A stretch of DNA of 64,000 nt from Arbacia lixula (GCA_963669155.1 OZ022594.1:19844474-19908473), one strand, 5' to 3'; positions 34,503-49,000 are shown, counted from the stretch's first letter. Made by a program: numbers and translations. Notes: generated by a model from the sequence alone, not told the origin.

Positions 34503-35946
34503 TTACACTTTCCTGGAGCATGTTGCATATAGGTTTTAAATTCTTCTACCTAACCATCAATGGTAGCTACCGAGAAAACCTATCTGCAACATGGCCCTGA
34601 TCTCTGATATCATTAAATCTTTTTTATTTGAGGGTATCCTCAACCAGCATGGCTATCATTCAATCCTACAGCGGAAGGCCTTCCCTTCAGGGAAATGCCT
34701 GATCGGAGGAGGGTACGTTTTCCAATAGAACAATGACCCAAAGCTCACGCCAAGACTATTCAAAGAATATGCAAAGGCTACTTGAAGAAAACGGAAGAGA
34801 CACAAGTCCTGGCAATCATGGATTGGCCGCCCAGTCTACAGATTTCAATCCCCTTTCTTGTCATTTATGTTTTTGAATTAAAAAAAAGAGGTTTCCATAC
34901 AAGTTAAACACTAAGTATCGTTTAATTTTATTTGTGTGTTTGACTTCTAACTAGGAAAAGGAAAAACGAATGAAGTTACGCATTTAACCCTGTATAATGG
35001 TGAAAAGCTCTGGATATCTATATTACGCGAATGTAATAAAAAGGTTAGCATTTTGAAAAAAAAATGCCATATTGACTGATAGGCAGCCATTTAATAGAGT
35101 ATAACTTTGTTTGAATCGAGGATAAAATGTACATTCTTATATACTATTCACTTTAAAACAAAACTTGAACTATGCTATGAGCCTGAATATCAATAAAGCC
35201 TACCAATTATACACTGAATGCAGGTGTTCCTAAACTTTTGGAGTTTGAAGTGTATCTCTCTTACTTTCTCCCCCACTACATATTACTCTTACTTCCTCTC
35301 TCCATATACGGTACATACAGCTGGCCACCGTACCGTACCGGTAGGCAAGCGAAGGAAGGGCAGACCACAGCGAAGGTGGATAGAATCAATCAATGGATAG
35401 ATGGGGCAGCCAATCTACCAACTAACACGGGCTGCGACAGGTAGATGCTGCTGCGGGAATATTCATTTGTATGATTCATTCAAAGAAGAAATGTCAATTA
35501 CAGTACATTTATGTAAAGAAAAAAATCATAAAAGCAAAAATAAAATTGAAAAACGGGGAAAGAGAAGCACTATCATCTAATGATCAAAAGTGGTGCATGT
35601 AGTTGCAAAATGATGAGTAAAGCACAACCCTGTCACATCAAACTTCGTTGGAGAACGGGTGAGGTTTATAGTCCTTATGGTTTTGGAAAATAGATATGAA
35701 GGACTGAAAATATGTCTTTTTTTACAGAATGGTGGCAAGATCGTCAAGCTTGCGAGACGATAAATCTTATGCTTTTGTTCAGATGCATGTGCATAACTTC
35801 AGATGCTTACGAATAGAAAGTTTGGATGATATCAGAGATCAGGGCCATGTTGAAGATATGTTTTCTTAGTAGCCACCACTACATTTAAATTACAATGATT
35901 GAAAACCTATATGCAACATCCTCCTGGAACTGACAACAAAGTGTAA
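34503..35946 (+). mobile_element. Tc1/mariner-like transposon relic
   Basis: Inverted ends share CATGTTGCATATAGGTTTT and CAGGGCCATGTTG over about 115 bp. Inside, at 34725-34860, broken frames give VFQ.NNDPK, then WPPSLQ/AQSTDFNP, matching the Tc1 QDNDPKH and WP.QSPDLNP signature. At 35325-35400 an unrelated GKRRKGRPQRRW stretch resembles the C-terminal tail of some retroelement ORFs. Non-functional. Confidence 0.65.
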
Positions 35947-35949
35947 ATG

Positions 35950-38900
35950 ATAATGATAATAATACATGATGCTTCTGGCAGAAATACCACGTGGGCTCAC
36001 ATGTGTGCTGCACAATGTGGGTTGTTGTGCTCTGAATTAATTATCTCATACACACAAGTCCAAATCTGACCAATAATTGATCAGGGTCAAATAGTTACAT
36101 ATTTCCCATATGAAGTCCATGTATTTTATAATGAGGCAAAAAAAAAAAGACACCAGCAGCCCGAATGGAGAAGTAAACAAAATATATTTGCGTGGAGAAG
36201 ATTTTCGAGTAAGAGATCAAAGGGTAAGGGACTGAAAGTCAGCAATTGCTTAATTCAGTTAGAAATTAATATCAGTAAATAAATTTCAGTAAGAAATTAA
36301 GTTGATAATTCTGAGCACAATAGATTAAACCGCCATTTACATGATTTTTGCCTGGAGTAGATTTTTGAGTAAGAGATTAATGACAAAACGACTGATAGTC
36401 TGCAATCGTTTAATTAAGAAAGAAAATTGGAGAACAAGGAGATACCTTTTCGTTTAAGCCAATAATACAGTTTATAAATTATGATGTAACCTTTTTTAAA
36501 TTCAAATGGGCAGAAAGAGTAGTTTTGAAAAACATTAATCTTCAATGGTTATGTTTAACTTTAAATCAATTTGAAGAGACAACTTTGCCATATATAAAGC
36601 ATCACATTGCTAGTACTGCAGAACTTACTTCTTGGTTACCATTATTTGCTTTAGTATACAGACTGTGCATAGAGAATGTCCATGCTATGTAAGCCTAATT
36701 CTGACATCAAAATGAAAATGCTAGGAATCACCATTATCATTTAATTTTTCAAGTTCAGATTTTATTGAAATCTTTGCATGAGACCATTCACAAATATCTC
36801 CTTATGGGTAACAATGTGACTAATCACATATTCATATACGTTTAACATGATTCATCAAAACACTGATTGATACAGAATATAGCTTGTTTTAAACTATCAA
36901 GCATGAATAAATATTGTGTCCCTTGAAAGTATAAAACATTAAAGGTCAAGGTCTAAGGAATATGCCTGACTGAATTACACACAGATTAAAAAATACACCG
37001 TTTGTTATGAATATAAGCAAAATATGTGCCCATTGTGTAAAACCTGATTTTGCTGTATGATTTCATTTTCTGTTCAGGGGAAGGGGGTAGGCTTCGAATT
37101 TCTTGCAAATAAATACCCCAATTCGTTTAGACTTAAAAATCCAGATCTCCTCATAAGCAATAAACATGCGTGCACTCTGCTGACTTACATTTTTTATAAA
37201 AATGTCTGTATGCAAAGTTCACAATTAATGCTTTAACTAGTGTGACTTTCAAGCCTTCTAGATATATGAAAAGTTCAAATACTTGTATTTCAGCACAATA
37301 CAAACGATTGGATACGTGTGTGATTTTTATTTTTGCAATAAAAATGATATCATACATTACCGAGGTTATATACTACAGATGTGATACTAATTATTCTAGA
37401 ATATTATGCTCTACCAGATAACAATATGCAACAACAATGCTTTTGAACAATAATATACACAAAGACATTGCGTAGGTAGTGCCATTTTAAAAAGGATCTT
37501 GTTCTTCTCAAAATGGGTATGCCTCAGACCAGAAAACCCAGTGTACACACACATTTAGTACTTGACATTAACAGAATATACACAACACATTAAATAAACA
37601 GATGCTTTGTGATGATGGATGTCAACATATTGATGCATTTTTTCTTCAATTTCTTCTTAAAAACATCTCCAGACACAAAGTAATATATGTATTATGTGCA
37701 TTAAGTTGTTAACAAATGTGTATGTTGAGTTGCAACACTTATGCATCCATCACACGGTTAAAAGAACAACTTATGCAGCACCAGATTCAGTTTAAATATA
37801 CACTTACAAAATAAGTGATAATATGTAAAAAATAAAAAAATAAAAAAATAAACATTTCTTCTATAAAAAGAAAAAGGCTTACGCTAAAGACACACCCACT
37901 TCACCTGTTTAATTAATGCAGTACAGACATGGTCCAAGGAACACATTGGTATCACATGTGTGAGCTCTCCTGACCACATTATGGTCTGCTTTCATGTTAT
38001 CGAAATACTCTGCACTGATCGGGCTTATCGGGCTGATCGGGCTTTTTCTGCAGGGTGCCCCTTCCTTCTCGTTTCAATAAAGTACGCCAAATTTAAGCTT
38101 GAATACGTGATAACAGGGCGATAAAGTTTCAACTCTCCCCTAGTCCAAGGTCAGTATTTGCCCTCTTATATCATTGAGAATGGTTGAGTACTGAATATCA
38201 CAAACTACTTCCAAACTCTATATCAACCAAGGACAAATAATTCATAAACAGTTTATGTATAAAACCAAATATTTTCAAAATGTGACAAGAGTGCATTGTA
38301 CTGTTTAGCAATGGCATTCACTGTAATCCTGGACTTATATGTTAGTGTATCTTTCGAACATCTTTGAAACAATGTCGATACAGCAGTTTTTTGTTCACAT
38401 TTTGCAAGACTCAAATGACATTCTGGCATGTTTCACACATCTCTAACGTAGGCCCTATACATGCCCATATTTGGCATGAAATTCATTGTATGTTGATAAA
38501 ACCTGAATATTAAGATTTGCAGCATTGTGATGAGCATCAGAACATGAATTTTGAGAGCACCGTGAGATTCACTCTACACATCAAGAGCCAGTATTTCACA
38601 TAACACATATTTCCATGGAACATCAACACATATACAGCAACGGGGTATTCAGAGTAAAGACTGAGTGGAGTAATGCAGACACTAGTAGAACAAACAAAGG
38701 AGTGGTTGATGATTAATGCTGGATAACAAACAAACTAAAGGCACATTCACAAATAGTTGTTTTGCTGCTACTGCTCCATTTACAGCCTAAACTCAGTCTA
38801 GACCAGCAACAACTTTTGCCGGCTTGAACTCTTAAACAGTCATCAAGACAATGATAAGAACAGCACCCTTTCTTTGCAGCAATGTACGTGATACATTTTC

Positions 38901-39075
38901 TTTACCTCCCCTTTCTCTTTCTTCTTCTTATTCTTTGTACCATTACATTCCCTTGATGATTTCCTCCGTCAGCGCAATACCCCACTAGCGCCTGGAACGA
39001 GACTAACCGCGCTAACCCTAGTATGCAGTGACAGACGAGGGGTGAACGGAAGAGCTTTCGGAGCGCCGGGAGTGT
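35950..39075. other. AT-rich, no supported gene
   Basis: About 3.1 kb, strongly AT-rich, without an exon, RNA gene or repeat structure I can support. TCGGGCTTATCGGGCTGATC near 38020 is a short local repeat. Confidence 0.5.
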
Positions 39076-39078
39076 AGG

Positions 39079-41334
39079 CATATTATGGAACGTCAACACC
39101 GCCAAAAAGCGCAAATACTTACGTAAACCATTTAGATACGTAAACAACATTTACGTACACTCTCTAGCCAATCAGTTTTCAGAACATCGTTTGCGTAAAC
39201 CCATTTGCGTAAACAATTAAGAGTTTGCGTGAAAGATCTAGCGTTTACGTAAACGATTAAGTATTTGCGTAAACTATAATCTACAATTCCTATGTTTACG
39301 TAAACAAACTGGCTTTACATTTACGCAAATGAAACTACTATATACGTACAGTGAACACCGGCGAATCAAAGCACTTGTTAGTTCCAGGTCCAATTTGATC
39401 GCTCGCCATGAGTCTGCTGGACAACTTGGCCCTTACCAACTCGGCCAAGGATCCCTGAATAATGGGCCAAACCGATTTATTCAAATTATTCAGGTTCAAA
39501 TTTATACACCAGTTCACAGTTCCATTCTGTGCATGATCAATGCAATGGGTCTACAATTCTCATGTTTTGCGATCATTCTTTTTTTTTTCAACTACAGGTA
39601 CTGTTTTAATTAGTCTGCCTAGCACTTGAAAATATCACACGAGGTATCAGCAATGCATGTGTAAGGGTCTACACTGTGTTATGTTGAATGTTGATACGGT
39701 AGCATGGTCTCTCAGCGAGACTCTAACTAATACGGATGAAGCAGACGACAATATAGATGTAAACAGAGACGATGAATGTAACAATTCATGATCTTTCATT
39801 GAACGAATCTAGTTGATGAGCTTCTGGAATAGTCGTATCAACAGTACACAATTAACGATAATGTAATATAGCTGTACTTTAGGGATATATTGTAATTTGT
39901 GATGATATATGATAAATGATATTAAGTAAGCTTCAGTGTAATCGCTATGAGAATGAAGTATCATATAATATATATCAATTGAATATATTATGAAGAAGTA
40001 GCCCGGTTATAATAGCTATGATTATGCTGTGGTCCCTCTGTGTCTCAGCACTTTAAACCTACATGAGACGGCTAAAGAGAGGTGCGTGTATGCCTGGTGG
40101 TGGTATAGAAGCAGAGTCTTAATTGTATTCCGGAGTGGATGTGGAGTTTTATACCAGGGAGGAATATACGTATTGATATGGGAGGAATTTAGTTGGAAGG
40201 GAGTATTGTTTATAAGGAGCTAACCACAGAGGAGAGATAGCCACTAGGGAGGAGAGAGCGGCAGAGAAAATGAGAGTAAAACAGAGCGAGATAAGAGTGC
40301 GGTTATAATTCTCTCCTTGGCTTAATGACCTGACCGATGATAACCTGTGTGACTCATGTAGGATCTTACAAGTGCTGATTGTTTGTGAAGAATTTGTTTC
40401 TTACACATGTATATACTTTTTAATGACTATAATTTGAGAATTGTCATCTGAGCCGCAGGATTTGGACGATTTTAAAGTTAAAACAAAACTGATTCCATGA
40501 ACAGACGTTGGTCTAAGGACGAAGAGTGATTCTGCACTGACAATAAAAATGTGTACGATGTTAATATGATATACTTCATTATAGTACATATCATTTGGAA
40601 GTGCTGTTCCTTCAAATTCATTAATATGGGACCAATTTGTTTCAAATATCATTCTGAATATCGCGATAAACAGTAATATAAGTTGTTTTACTTTGTCAAT
40701 AAATTGTTGTCATCATGTATATATTTGTCATTTTGTTTCTTAATAAATATATATAACACACCTTTAGATAAAGATTTCAAAAGACTTTAGGGTGACCCAT
40801 GGTTTCCTACATTCCTTCTTTGTACTAAATTTAACGAGTAGGAAAATGTAACTTACACAAGTTAGAAAATGTGCAATAAATCATCATAAGAGACATTCAC
40901 ATGAAACAAGATAGACTGGACCAATCGACATCAAGATCTTGTCTGAAGTTCTCTCATCGGCGGCAATCGCACGTTGCCTGTAGAATAATAGCATTTCCTT
41001 TTTTAATGTACGATCAGAGAAATCAGAACAAAATATTCCAGAAGAGAAAATGGTTCTTGACACAATTTGTAAATATGTTATCAATTTAGGTAGCTGAAAA
41101 TTACGTTACACGAGTCGGTTTAGTGATAAGGGAAAACATACCAAAAGAACACATGAAATCAACAAGATATTTTACTTTATATCATCTAAATCAACATTTA
41201 ACAAATGATTGGCTACTGAGTGTACGTAAATGTTATTTACGTAATTAAATGGTTTACGCAAATGTTGTTTACGTCTAAATGGTTTACGTAGATATTTGCG
41301 CTTTTTGGCGGTGTTGGCTTTCCATAGCATATTT
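39079..41334. mobile_element. 2.26-kb non-autonomous transposon with GTTTACGTAAAC repeats
   Basis: Inverted ends TATGGAA..CAACACCGCC then AAAAAGCGCAAATA..TACGTAAACCATTTAGA at both edges. The left subterminal region repeats the palindrome GTTTACGTAAAC or variants about ten times within 220 bp; the right end has four. No transposase frame inside. Exact target duplication not determined. Confidence 0.7.
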
Positions 41335-41464
41335 CGGCACACGGGATACATAGTTCCGTGGATACAACTGCTGATACAACTGAGGGACAACCCACACCCA
41401 CAGTGCCTTGTCAAAAGGCTATATCGACTCTAGTACAGCATCTCTATGTACAGTTAATACTAAA

Positions 41465-43140
41465 CAGCCAAATGGCAGGGACCGGAAAATACGCTTATTT
41501 TATTTTCAGCGAGGTAGTCGTGACCTTCACTTGACCTCTGGAACCGCGGAAAACGTCTCCTTTTCAAACTGCGATATCTCCATGAATATACCATATTTTC
41601 GTACGCTTTTTTTTGTAACTGTATGTTAGAGGTCGAAATTTACCAAATGTGAAAAAACATTTTATTTTAACAGAGAGAAAAATATTGCAAATTCGAGATA
41701 AATATGTGGTTCTAATAAAAAAAAATAAAAAATGAAAATAAACTCTATATTTCAATATCAATCGCTTTTGAGCCCCTAACATTTAGAGGTCATCTGAAGC
41801 GGAATTTATTGTACTTCATGGAGATACCATTATTTTTCAACCTCCCCCCATAGAAGGGTCAGTATCCAGCAAAACATCAACCATGTTCAAATACAAAATG
41901 AGCGAGATATGACGCAGTTGTGAGCGATCCTAACCAGCCAATCATAACGCCAATGCAACCGATGATTCAAGGGTCGCGGACTATGATTGGCTGGTAAGGA
42001 TCGCTCACAACCTCGTCATGTCTCATGCAGTTTGAATTTGAACATGGTGGATATTTTGCTGGATCCTCGACCCTTCTACAAGGAGGGATTGAAACAAAAT
42101 GGTATATTCACAAAGTACAATAGATTCCGCTTCAGATGATCTATGAGTGTTGGGAGCTCAAAAGCGATTGACATTGAAATATAGAGTTTATTTTCATTTT
42201 TTTTATTTAATTGCAGCCACATATTTATCTCGAATTTGCAATATTTTTCTGCCTGTTTTGATAAATGTTATTTCATACTTGGTACATTTCGACCTCCAAC
42301 ATACAGTTGCAAAAGAAAGTGTACAAACATATGGTTTATTTATGGAGATATCGCAGTTTGAAAGGGAGACCTTTTTTGCGGTTTGAGAGGTCAAGTGAAG
42401 GTCATGACTACCGAGTTGAAAATAAAATCGAGTGTTTTCTGCTGCCTGCGGACGAATATCGATTGCGAAGTCCGTATGATTTCTGAAAGTTAGCGTCACT
42501 TTGAAGAAGAATAGCACAAATGGTTTATTTTTGAGCCCAAACAAAACTGGAATCAAATTCTCCACTGGAGTACTGGCTTTCCAAAGCTGTAACTGGTGCT
42601 GCCGTCCAATTTGTAGAAGGGTCAGGATCCAGCAAAGTCTGAGAACTTACATATATATCGGTTGCGAAGTCCGTACGATTTCTGAAATCTCGCGTCACTT
42701 TGAAGACGAATAGCACAAATGTTTTATTTTTGAGCCCAGGCAATATTGCAAACAAAATCTTCGCTGGAGCATTGGATTTTTAGAGCCGTAACTGCCGTTG
42801 CCGTACAGTCCATAGAAGGGTCAGTATCCAGCAAGGTCTGAGAGCTTACCTATTTTTTTTTTTTTTTAAATGAGGCCTGTTTTTGAAAGGAAATAACATA
42901 AGAATTCCTTTGCGGATTTCGAAAAAAAATGAAAATATTTATTAAGAAACATATAATCTCAATCCCTGTCTAAAAAATTCCTGATCAGTATGCTTACAAA
43001 AGACACCACCAAAAGATCTCGCAAGCATGTCGAATTCCTTGATAATCTATGTGTAGCAAAATCTGCGCGTGAGATTTCGCGAGACGAAAAATAAAACGCT
43101 CACGATTTATATAGAACGTGCGAGCGCTGCCGATTGACTG
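41465..43140 (-). mobile_element. 1.68-kb foldback transposon, copy 1
   Basis: Flanked by TAAA at 41461-41464 and 43141-43144. Ends are imperfect inverted repeats, CAGCCAAATGGCAG and (reversed) CAGTCAATCGGCAG. Internally it carries a ~490-bp inverted repeat centred near 41957, two tandem ~185-bp units (42470-42850) and a ~290-bp tail. The copy at 53597-55263 is its inverted counterpart. A ~120-codon open frame, 42565-42203 on the minus strand, is shared with the other copy. Confidence 0.85.
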
Positions 43141-43144
43141 TAAA

Positions 43145-44110
43145 AGGCTGTCAGTGATTCGAAGATGTGGAGGTGGTGCTAAAAGTAATAGCGCATTAAA
43201 AATGATTGCTCACTTCAATTAGATATTAACGTGTGGAAAGTTGCTCGCTTGCGGTGTGCGATTCCTGTTCTTATCTATGGGAAAGTGTCTCGTTCTCTCA
43301 AGCCATAAATTGAAGTTATTTCCGATCGCCCAAAAGTTTACGCGAAAACGATACTTGGTCAGTTGGAACGATATCTGCCCATGAGAACGACATATGCCAC
43401 ACCACTAGAACATAATATACCGGTATATCGTGTTCCAGAACGATATATACCGGGATATTTGGTTCTGAGAACCAAATATAATAGGAACGAAATATGCCAT
43501 CACACCGGCCTGCCGCGCCCCCGCTGGCCGCATCGCATATAGATCAGAGTCACCCCTGCTGCATCGGTGCAACTAAGTACTGTTGCCGACCGGGGTCCTT
43601 AAGACATGGCGATGGAGAAGGTGGAGGGCGAACTCCTCATCCAATCACCCAAGCTTAAGCCTTCTTCTGGGCCGCAACTTTCAACTAGATAACTGTTCCT
43701 TTGTCGGACCAACTCTCGGTAGGCATTGTGAAGGAAAATCCTAGCGCTAGTATTACTGGGTTACGTCCTTTTGTGCGGCTCTGTCGAATCCATTACTACA
43801 CGTCCTGCCGTTCGCATAACCTCATAATCTCGCTATCATTCAGGCGCAAGGGTAGGTGCCGATGTTCTTCTCTGTAATCGGCAACGTCTAGCTCGGTGAA
43901 CTAGCTTAGCGGTACATACAGCTGGCATCATATATCTAGTGCAGTGCAGTAGTGCGCGCAGGCTGCGAATTTTCGGAACGTGAAGCCTCTGACTTCAGGT
44001 CGCTGTCGGACGTTGTCGGACACTTTCCGAGATTGCTAGACTAGTCCGACGAGCACGCATAACGCACGGGGTTTGTGTACGACCGAATGGGGCTTACGGA
44101 ATCGCGCATT
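43145..44110. other. upstream of REC114, repeat-like, no gene
   Basis: Holds GGAACGATAT / GGTTCTGAGAACC / CCGGTATA foldback words at 43365-43500, resembling 24237-24365, and a GC-richer stretch at 43500-44000 with no recognised coding frame. Confidence 0.4.
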
Positions 44111-44113
44111 TTA

Positions 44114-45595
44114 AGCCCGGCTCACACCTTTGCGTTTTTAGCTTGCGTTCAGCTGCGTATTGCCCGAACGCAGATAAACGCAACACAACGCAATTAAACG
44201 AGCTAATACGAGGTCAATACGCAGACCAACGTAGAGGCATTGCGTTCTAGCTCGCTAGTTCGATTTTTTTTTCAAACTTCCGCATCTGAACGCAAGAGAA
44301 AAATCAAAACGAGCAAAGACGAGTGGCAACCAGCTGATGCGAGCAAGGACGAGCAACAGCGAGCAGCTTAACGCAGGCCAACGCAGCGCTACTTTGAGCT
44401 GCGTTTCACTGCCTATTTAAAGCTGCGTTACCGGCTCGATTTACCTCGACTTACCTCGCTTTAGCTCGCATCAACGCGTATCTCGTTGCGCTATACCTCG
44501 CACGCTGTTCGCAACAACAAAGACCGGCGGATGTAGCTCGATGCACTGCGTTCGTCTTGGATCTTAACTGCGAGTCTAGCTAGTCTTTCGCTCGTTTTAC
44601 CTCGTTACTGTTCATTTTAGCTTGTTCCTGCTCGCTTTGGCTAACCAGCAAATTGAGGAACTCGTTTATTTTAACAATCGTACACAACCACGTGATCCTA
44701 TCCACAAGACATGACAATTATTGGCACAATTGGAGTGCATGTGGACAAAAAAAAGAGAGAAAAAGAATCAGGCCTAGCAGGTACACCTTTAACATTGTGA
44801 ATTCTCACATATTTATGAAGCATTTTCATTAAAAAATAATTTTAAAAAAGCATCAATTGAGAGAACAAGAGCTTTAATACACAGTTAGATATAAATTCAG
44901 AATTTAGGTAATTTGATTTTGAAAGGATCAAATGTTGACAATTTAATGACGATAGTTATGACATTGCGTTCACCAAAGCTATTTCATTTTTTGTTTAAAA
45001 TCTAAAAAAAAAGCCCCAAGTCAGACAGTATCATTATTACTAGGTGTTGTTCGGATAATCATTGAAAATAACCAGACGTAAAGTATCTGGTGTTTTTCTT
45101 CTCCCCTGGCAACAGGAATGTTGCCAGGCAACACGGATAACGAGATCTGACTAGTACCACAAAATGATCATCACCGCTGCAATATACGACCCCACGTGCT
45201 CCTGAAGAGCGAACTGTTACGCCGGGCGGAACGAGCAGCAGTCGAGATAAAACGAGTGAATGAGCAGTGAGTCGAGGCGAGACGAGGTAGGGCGAGCGGC
45301 TAGCGAGCAACAAACGAGTGGCTAACGAGATAAACACGCAACGTGGCGAGCAAACTTCGTATTGCATCGTACTGCTACGAGCAAAAGCGAGCTAGAGCGA
45401 GGTAAAACGCAACCTAAAGCGACCGTAAGCGGTCATTTTTCGAAAAAAATGTACGACCTATAACGAGCTCCATACGCAACAGTGTGAGGGCTGCATTATG
45501 TTTTGCTGCGTCGTGCTGCTTTTAAGGCTGCGTTTAGGCTGCGTTCGGCTATCGCAGCAATACGCAGCTAAAAACGCAAAGGTGTGAGCCGGGCT
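44114..45595. mobile_element. 1.48-kb non-autonomous element, Harbinger-like ends
   Basis: TTA at 44111-44113 and 45596-45598 flanks inverted repeats AGCCCGGCTCACACCTTTGC, continuing GTTTTTAGCT. The interior is packed with ACGAG / GCTCGT / TGCGTT words in both orientations and has no transposase. A 3-bp TTA duplication is typical of PIF/Harbinger; that assignment is inference. Confidence 0.75.
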
Positions 45596-45792
45596 TTACA
45601 GTATCTCCCAGCATGCATAGGCCTTTATCTCACTCCCAAGCTCATTGAAATTTAGGACCTCAACACGCGGTGCAGTGCCGAGGGATAATGCGTATGCGCA
45701 TGTGCATGTGTAGTATCATGAGACTCGAGCGCGAGCTAGCTAGCTAGCTGAGCTCTTTTTTAGAGCTAAATGAGATCTCGAGAGCATGCGCG

Positions 45793-45980
45793 GGCCTAGT
45801 CTAGTTTCTAGCCGTTTCTATTTCGGCTTAGTTTTAAAACTCCAAGTTGCAGCCAAAACCCCAATGATCGCGCCTAGCCGAGTGAGAACGCTTACCCTAG
45901 TGCGATCATTGCGGTTTTGGCTGCAACTTGGAGTTAAACTAAGCCGAAATAGAAACGGCTCGAAACTAGACTAGCGCGGG
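45793..45980. mobile_element. ~185-bp hairpin MITE beside the REC114 start
   Basis: Arms of about 75 bp (CTAGTCTAGTTTC ... GTTGCAGCCAAAACC ... ATGATCGC) are near-perfect reverse complements around a 30-bp loop. It ends about 85 bp before the REC114 start codon. Confidence 0.8.
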
Positions 45981-46065
45981 CCAGGCTTTGACAGTTAAGT
46001 TGACCGCAAAAGCACTTTTACGATCTTACATCTAGATTCTTGATTCAAGCTTTAATTAACTGTCT

Positions 46066-49000
46066 ATGGCTGATATAAAACAAGGAAATGCGACCCTGCC
46101 AACCACACTTTCGTGGCAACTTCTTCGATATGCTCGTTTTCTGATGCCAGATGAGGATTCCAAATCTTGCCTGACATCATCGGCAAAGACGAAGAGCGAA
46201 CAGAAGTGGAAGGTAATAATGGTGCTTTCCATTCTTTCAAACGTACAACTTAGACATGTAGTCTAGAGATTCGAGTCTATCGCGGTCTACTATAATTACT
46301 AGAGTACCCCTAAATTTTTAGACCTAAACTGTTTGGTTAAGCCTTACGTTAACTTTAATTCGCATAGTACATACGACATAGCATTCAACTTTTGTTAGAT
46401 TTTAGGATGAGGATACCGTAAAACACCCGACTCACCGACATGAAGCATTGGGTAGCCAACGAAAAAGTCAACAGATGCATTACCAACGTTAATTTGCGTG
46501 TGGGAAATGGGTGTCGAGGACACGTTTTAACTTTGGTTGGTTGTGACTGTGTCAACACAGATCGAAGTCTAAATGGAGATCTTTGTTAGATGTGGAAATG
46601 GATGGAAAATTGCATGTAGATCTACAAATGAAAAATGTCTTACAATTTGAAATGAGCTAGAACAGATCTAAACCTAGTTCTAGCACATTCTAAGGACTAA
46701 ACCTGGGTTTTAGCCTTAGCCTAACATAAGCCATGGGCCAGTAATTTAAATCCCTTACTTCTTAGATTGCTTGTCAGTATTCAAGCGATTGGGCTGCATG
46801 GTTCTAACTTCTATACATGTGACATTCCATAATCAGTTAATCTAGTTAACCTTCAATATAAATGATCAATAAGTCATTGTGAATCAGATCTAGATCTAAC
46901 AGTTATAATCACTGTCTTTGGTCGGTTAGAGCTTTTTTAACCAAACATTGGCAGCTACGGGGCCAGGTCAGATGTAGACTAGATCTAGGCCCTATTGTGT
47001 TTGACTGTGCACAGCTCCCTGATTGCACTGCCAGTCGATCTAGGTCTAGTTGCACTTTTGTACCCTCTTTTGAAAAGCAACAGCAGTGCATTCTTCAGTT
47101 AGAATGCTTGGGCTGGCACATTCAAATGGATCAATTTAGTGCATAATGCCATTAGTTTAATGAAATGTCCATTCATATTTTCCTTCTTTGATCCTCAGTA
47201 TATATCACCAGCAGCAAGGAATTCTCTGGTCTTGTCTTTAACAAATAGCCACATGCTACTTACAAATGGAGAAACAATCTTGGTGAGTTACCACAAAAGT
47301 AAACATTTTTATATTCAATACCCTGTGTGTTGGAATACTGGTGTGAAGACAGAAAAACACTGGCATGTAAAGAGATAATACAAGGACTGAAAGGCAATCC
47401 TATAGCCCCCCGGGGGGGGGGGGGGGCACTCAAATTATATTTTGATGGGGGTGTGCCTCACGAAACCCTGAAATGGGGGTCTAAGGAACTGACTACAAGG
47501 GTAAAATTCGCATAAAATATGGGGTCTTAGGAACTAAAAATATACCGGCATTGTGAAAAACATGGTCTACAGAACTGCAAAACAATTCCATGGTCTTCAT
47601 TCACACACAAAAAAAGTTCTTCAATCCTCCAGCCATATATCGAAATTTTCTATATTATGGTATTTTGTATACGCTTCGAAAAGAAAGAGTAACTGTAAAT
47701 GAATCAATCTATCCCATATAGCTAACCAAGCATTTGATTTAATATCTAAACTACTAGTTTAGTACCGAACAACTTGCAGGTTTGTTAGAGCTTGGGTGAG
47801 GTCTTGGCCTTGGGGCAAATTTGTATAGTAAAACTTCTTTCCCTCTTAATATTTGCTGTGTCTTACTGTTTTATTTATTTATGAATATCTACGTGATTCT
47901 TCTAGTTCATGTAACGTGTTTGCCTATATTAAATATGTTTATTTCTCAATATCTACTTGATTCTTCTAGTTCATGTAACGTATTTGCCTTTGCTAAATAT
48001 GTGAAGGTATTAACGACTATGTTGCTAATCTCTGTACAGGAGAACTACTATCTACCAGATATGAGAAGCACAATGCGAGGGTTCGTGCGAGGGGACAGTT
48101 TGCTCTTTGTCATCAAGATCAAGGTAACATTGACATGCCCACATACGTGAGGTCTTAACTCATTCATAACAGTACATTTTGGGTGCAAATATTCTCTTTG
48201 GGTTTACTTTAAAATTGGCAACACTAGAAAGACAGATTTTGATCACCAAATGAAAGTGAACACATTCCACTGTAAATTGAAAGAATGTCGTTTAAACAGT
48301 AGTTTGGTCAATTAGAGGAGTAAATGTGTGATTTAGAAAAAGTTTGATAGAAGAAGATTTAGTGATCGTTTCGTGATTGTTTCTAGCACTAAATGACAAA
48401 AATGAGATTTATATTTTGTATTTCATACATCTTTCATTAGTTGTAGCACTTGATAAAAAAAAAGAAGTGAAAACCCCAAGCTACATATTTGTGCTACCTG
48501 GTCTTGAATGATTTTAGACCAAAATGTGTTCTGTGAATATGTTCTAATGTGAAGTTATCTTTCTTTGTTGTGACTTTCCAACTCTAACTTTAATTCAGTA
48601 CCCAAAGAGACGCAAATTTCAGACATGAACAGTAAATTAACCCTACCTCTACCAAATAATATTGATTTATAAAAAGTGTGTATCCCTAGTGTAGAAATGA
48701 GACAGTGACACGTTCTAGCTACTTTCTTATCCCTCTAGAATGAAGCCAGAAAGTTCAGAGTGCGTTTCGGCCGAGATTCCTCCCATCCCACAGCATTGGT
48801 GACCTGCGAACACTGTGCTGCGCTGCTCTCCCACTTTTTTCCCATCAAGCCCTATAAACCGGTGGAAAACTTGAATTCTGCCCAAATGGTAAGCAGGAAT
48901 GGATTATGATCAATAGGATATGTAGGGCAATGATCATAAGTTGAGTTCAATGCAAGTAGAAAAAAAGTGACTCAAATTAGGAAACCTTTGAAGAAAAAAT

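Noticed and set aside
45059-45367. 102-codon minus-strand frame
   Set aside because: Lies inside the Harbinger-like element and reads its short-word repeats; no transposase motif.
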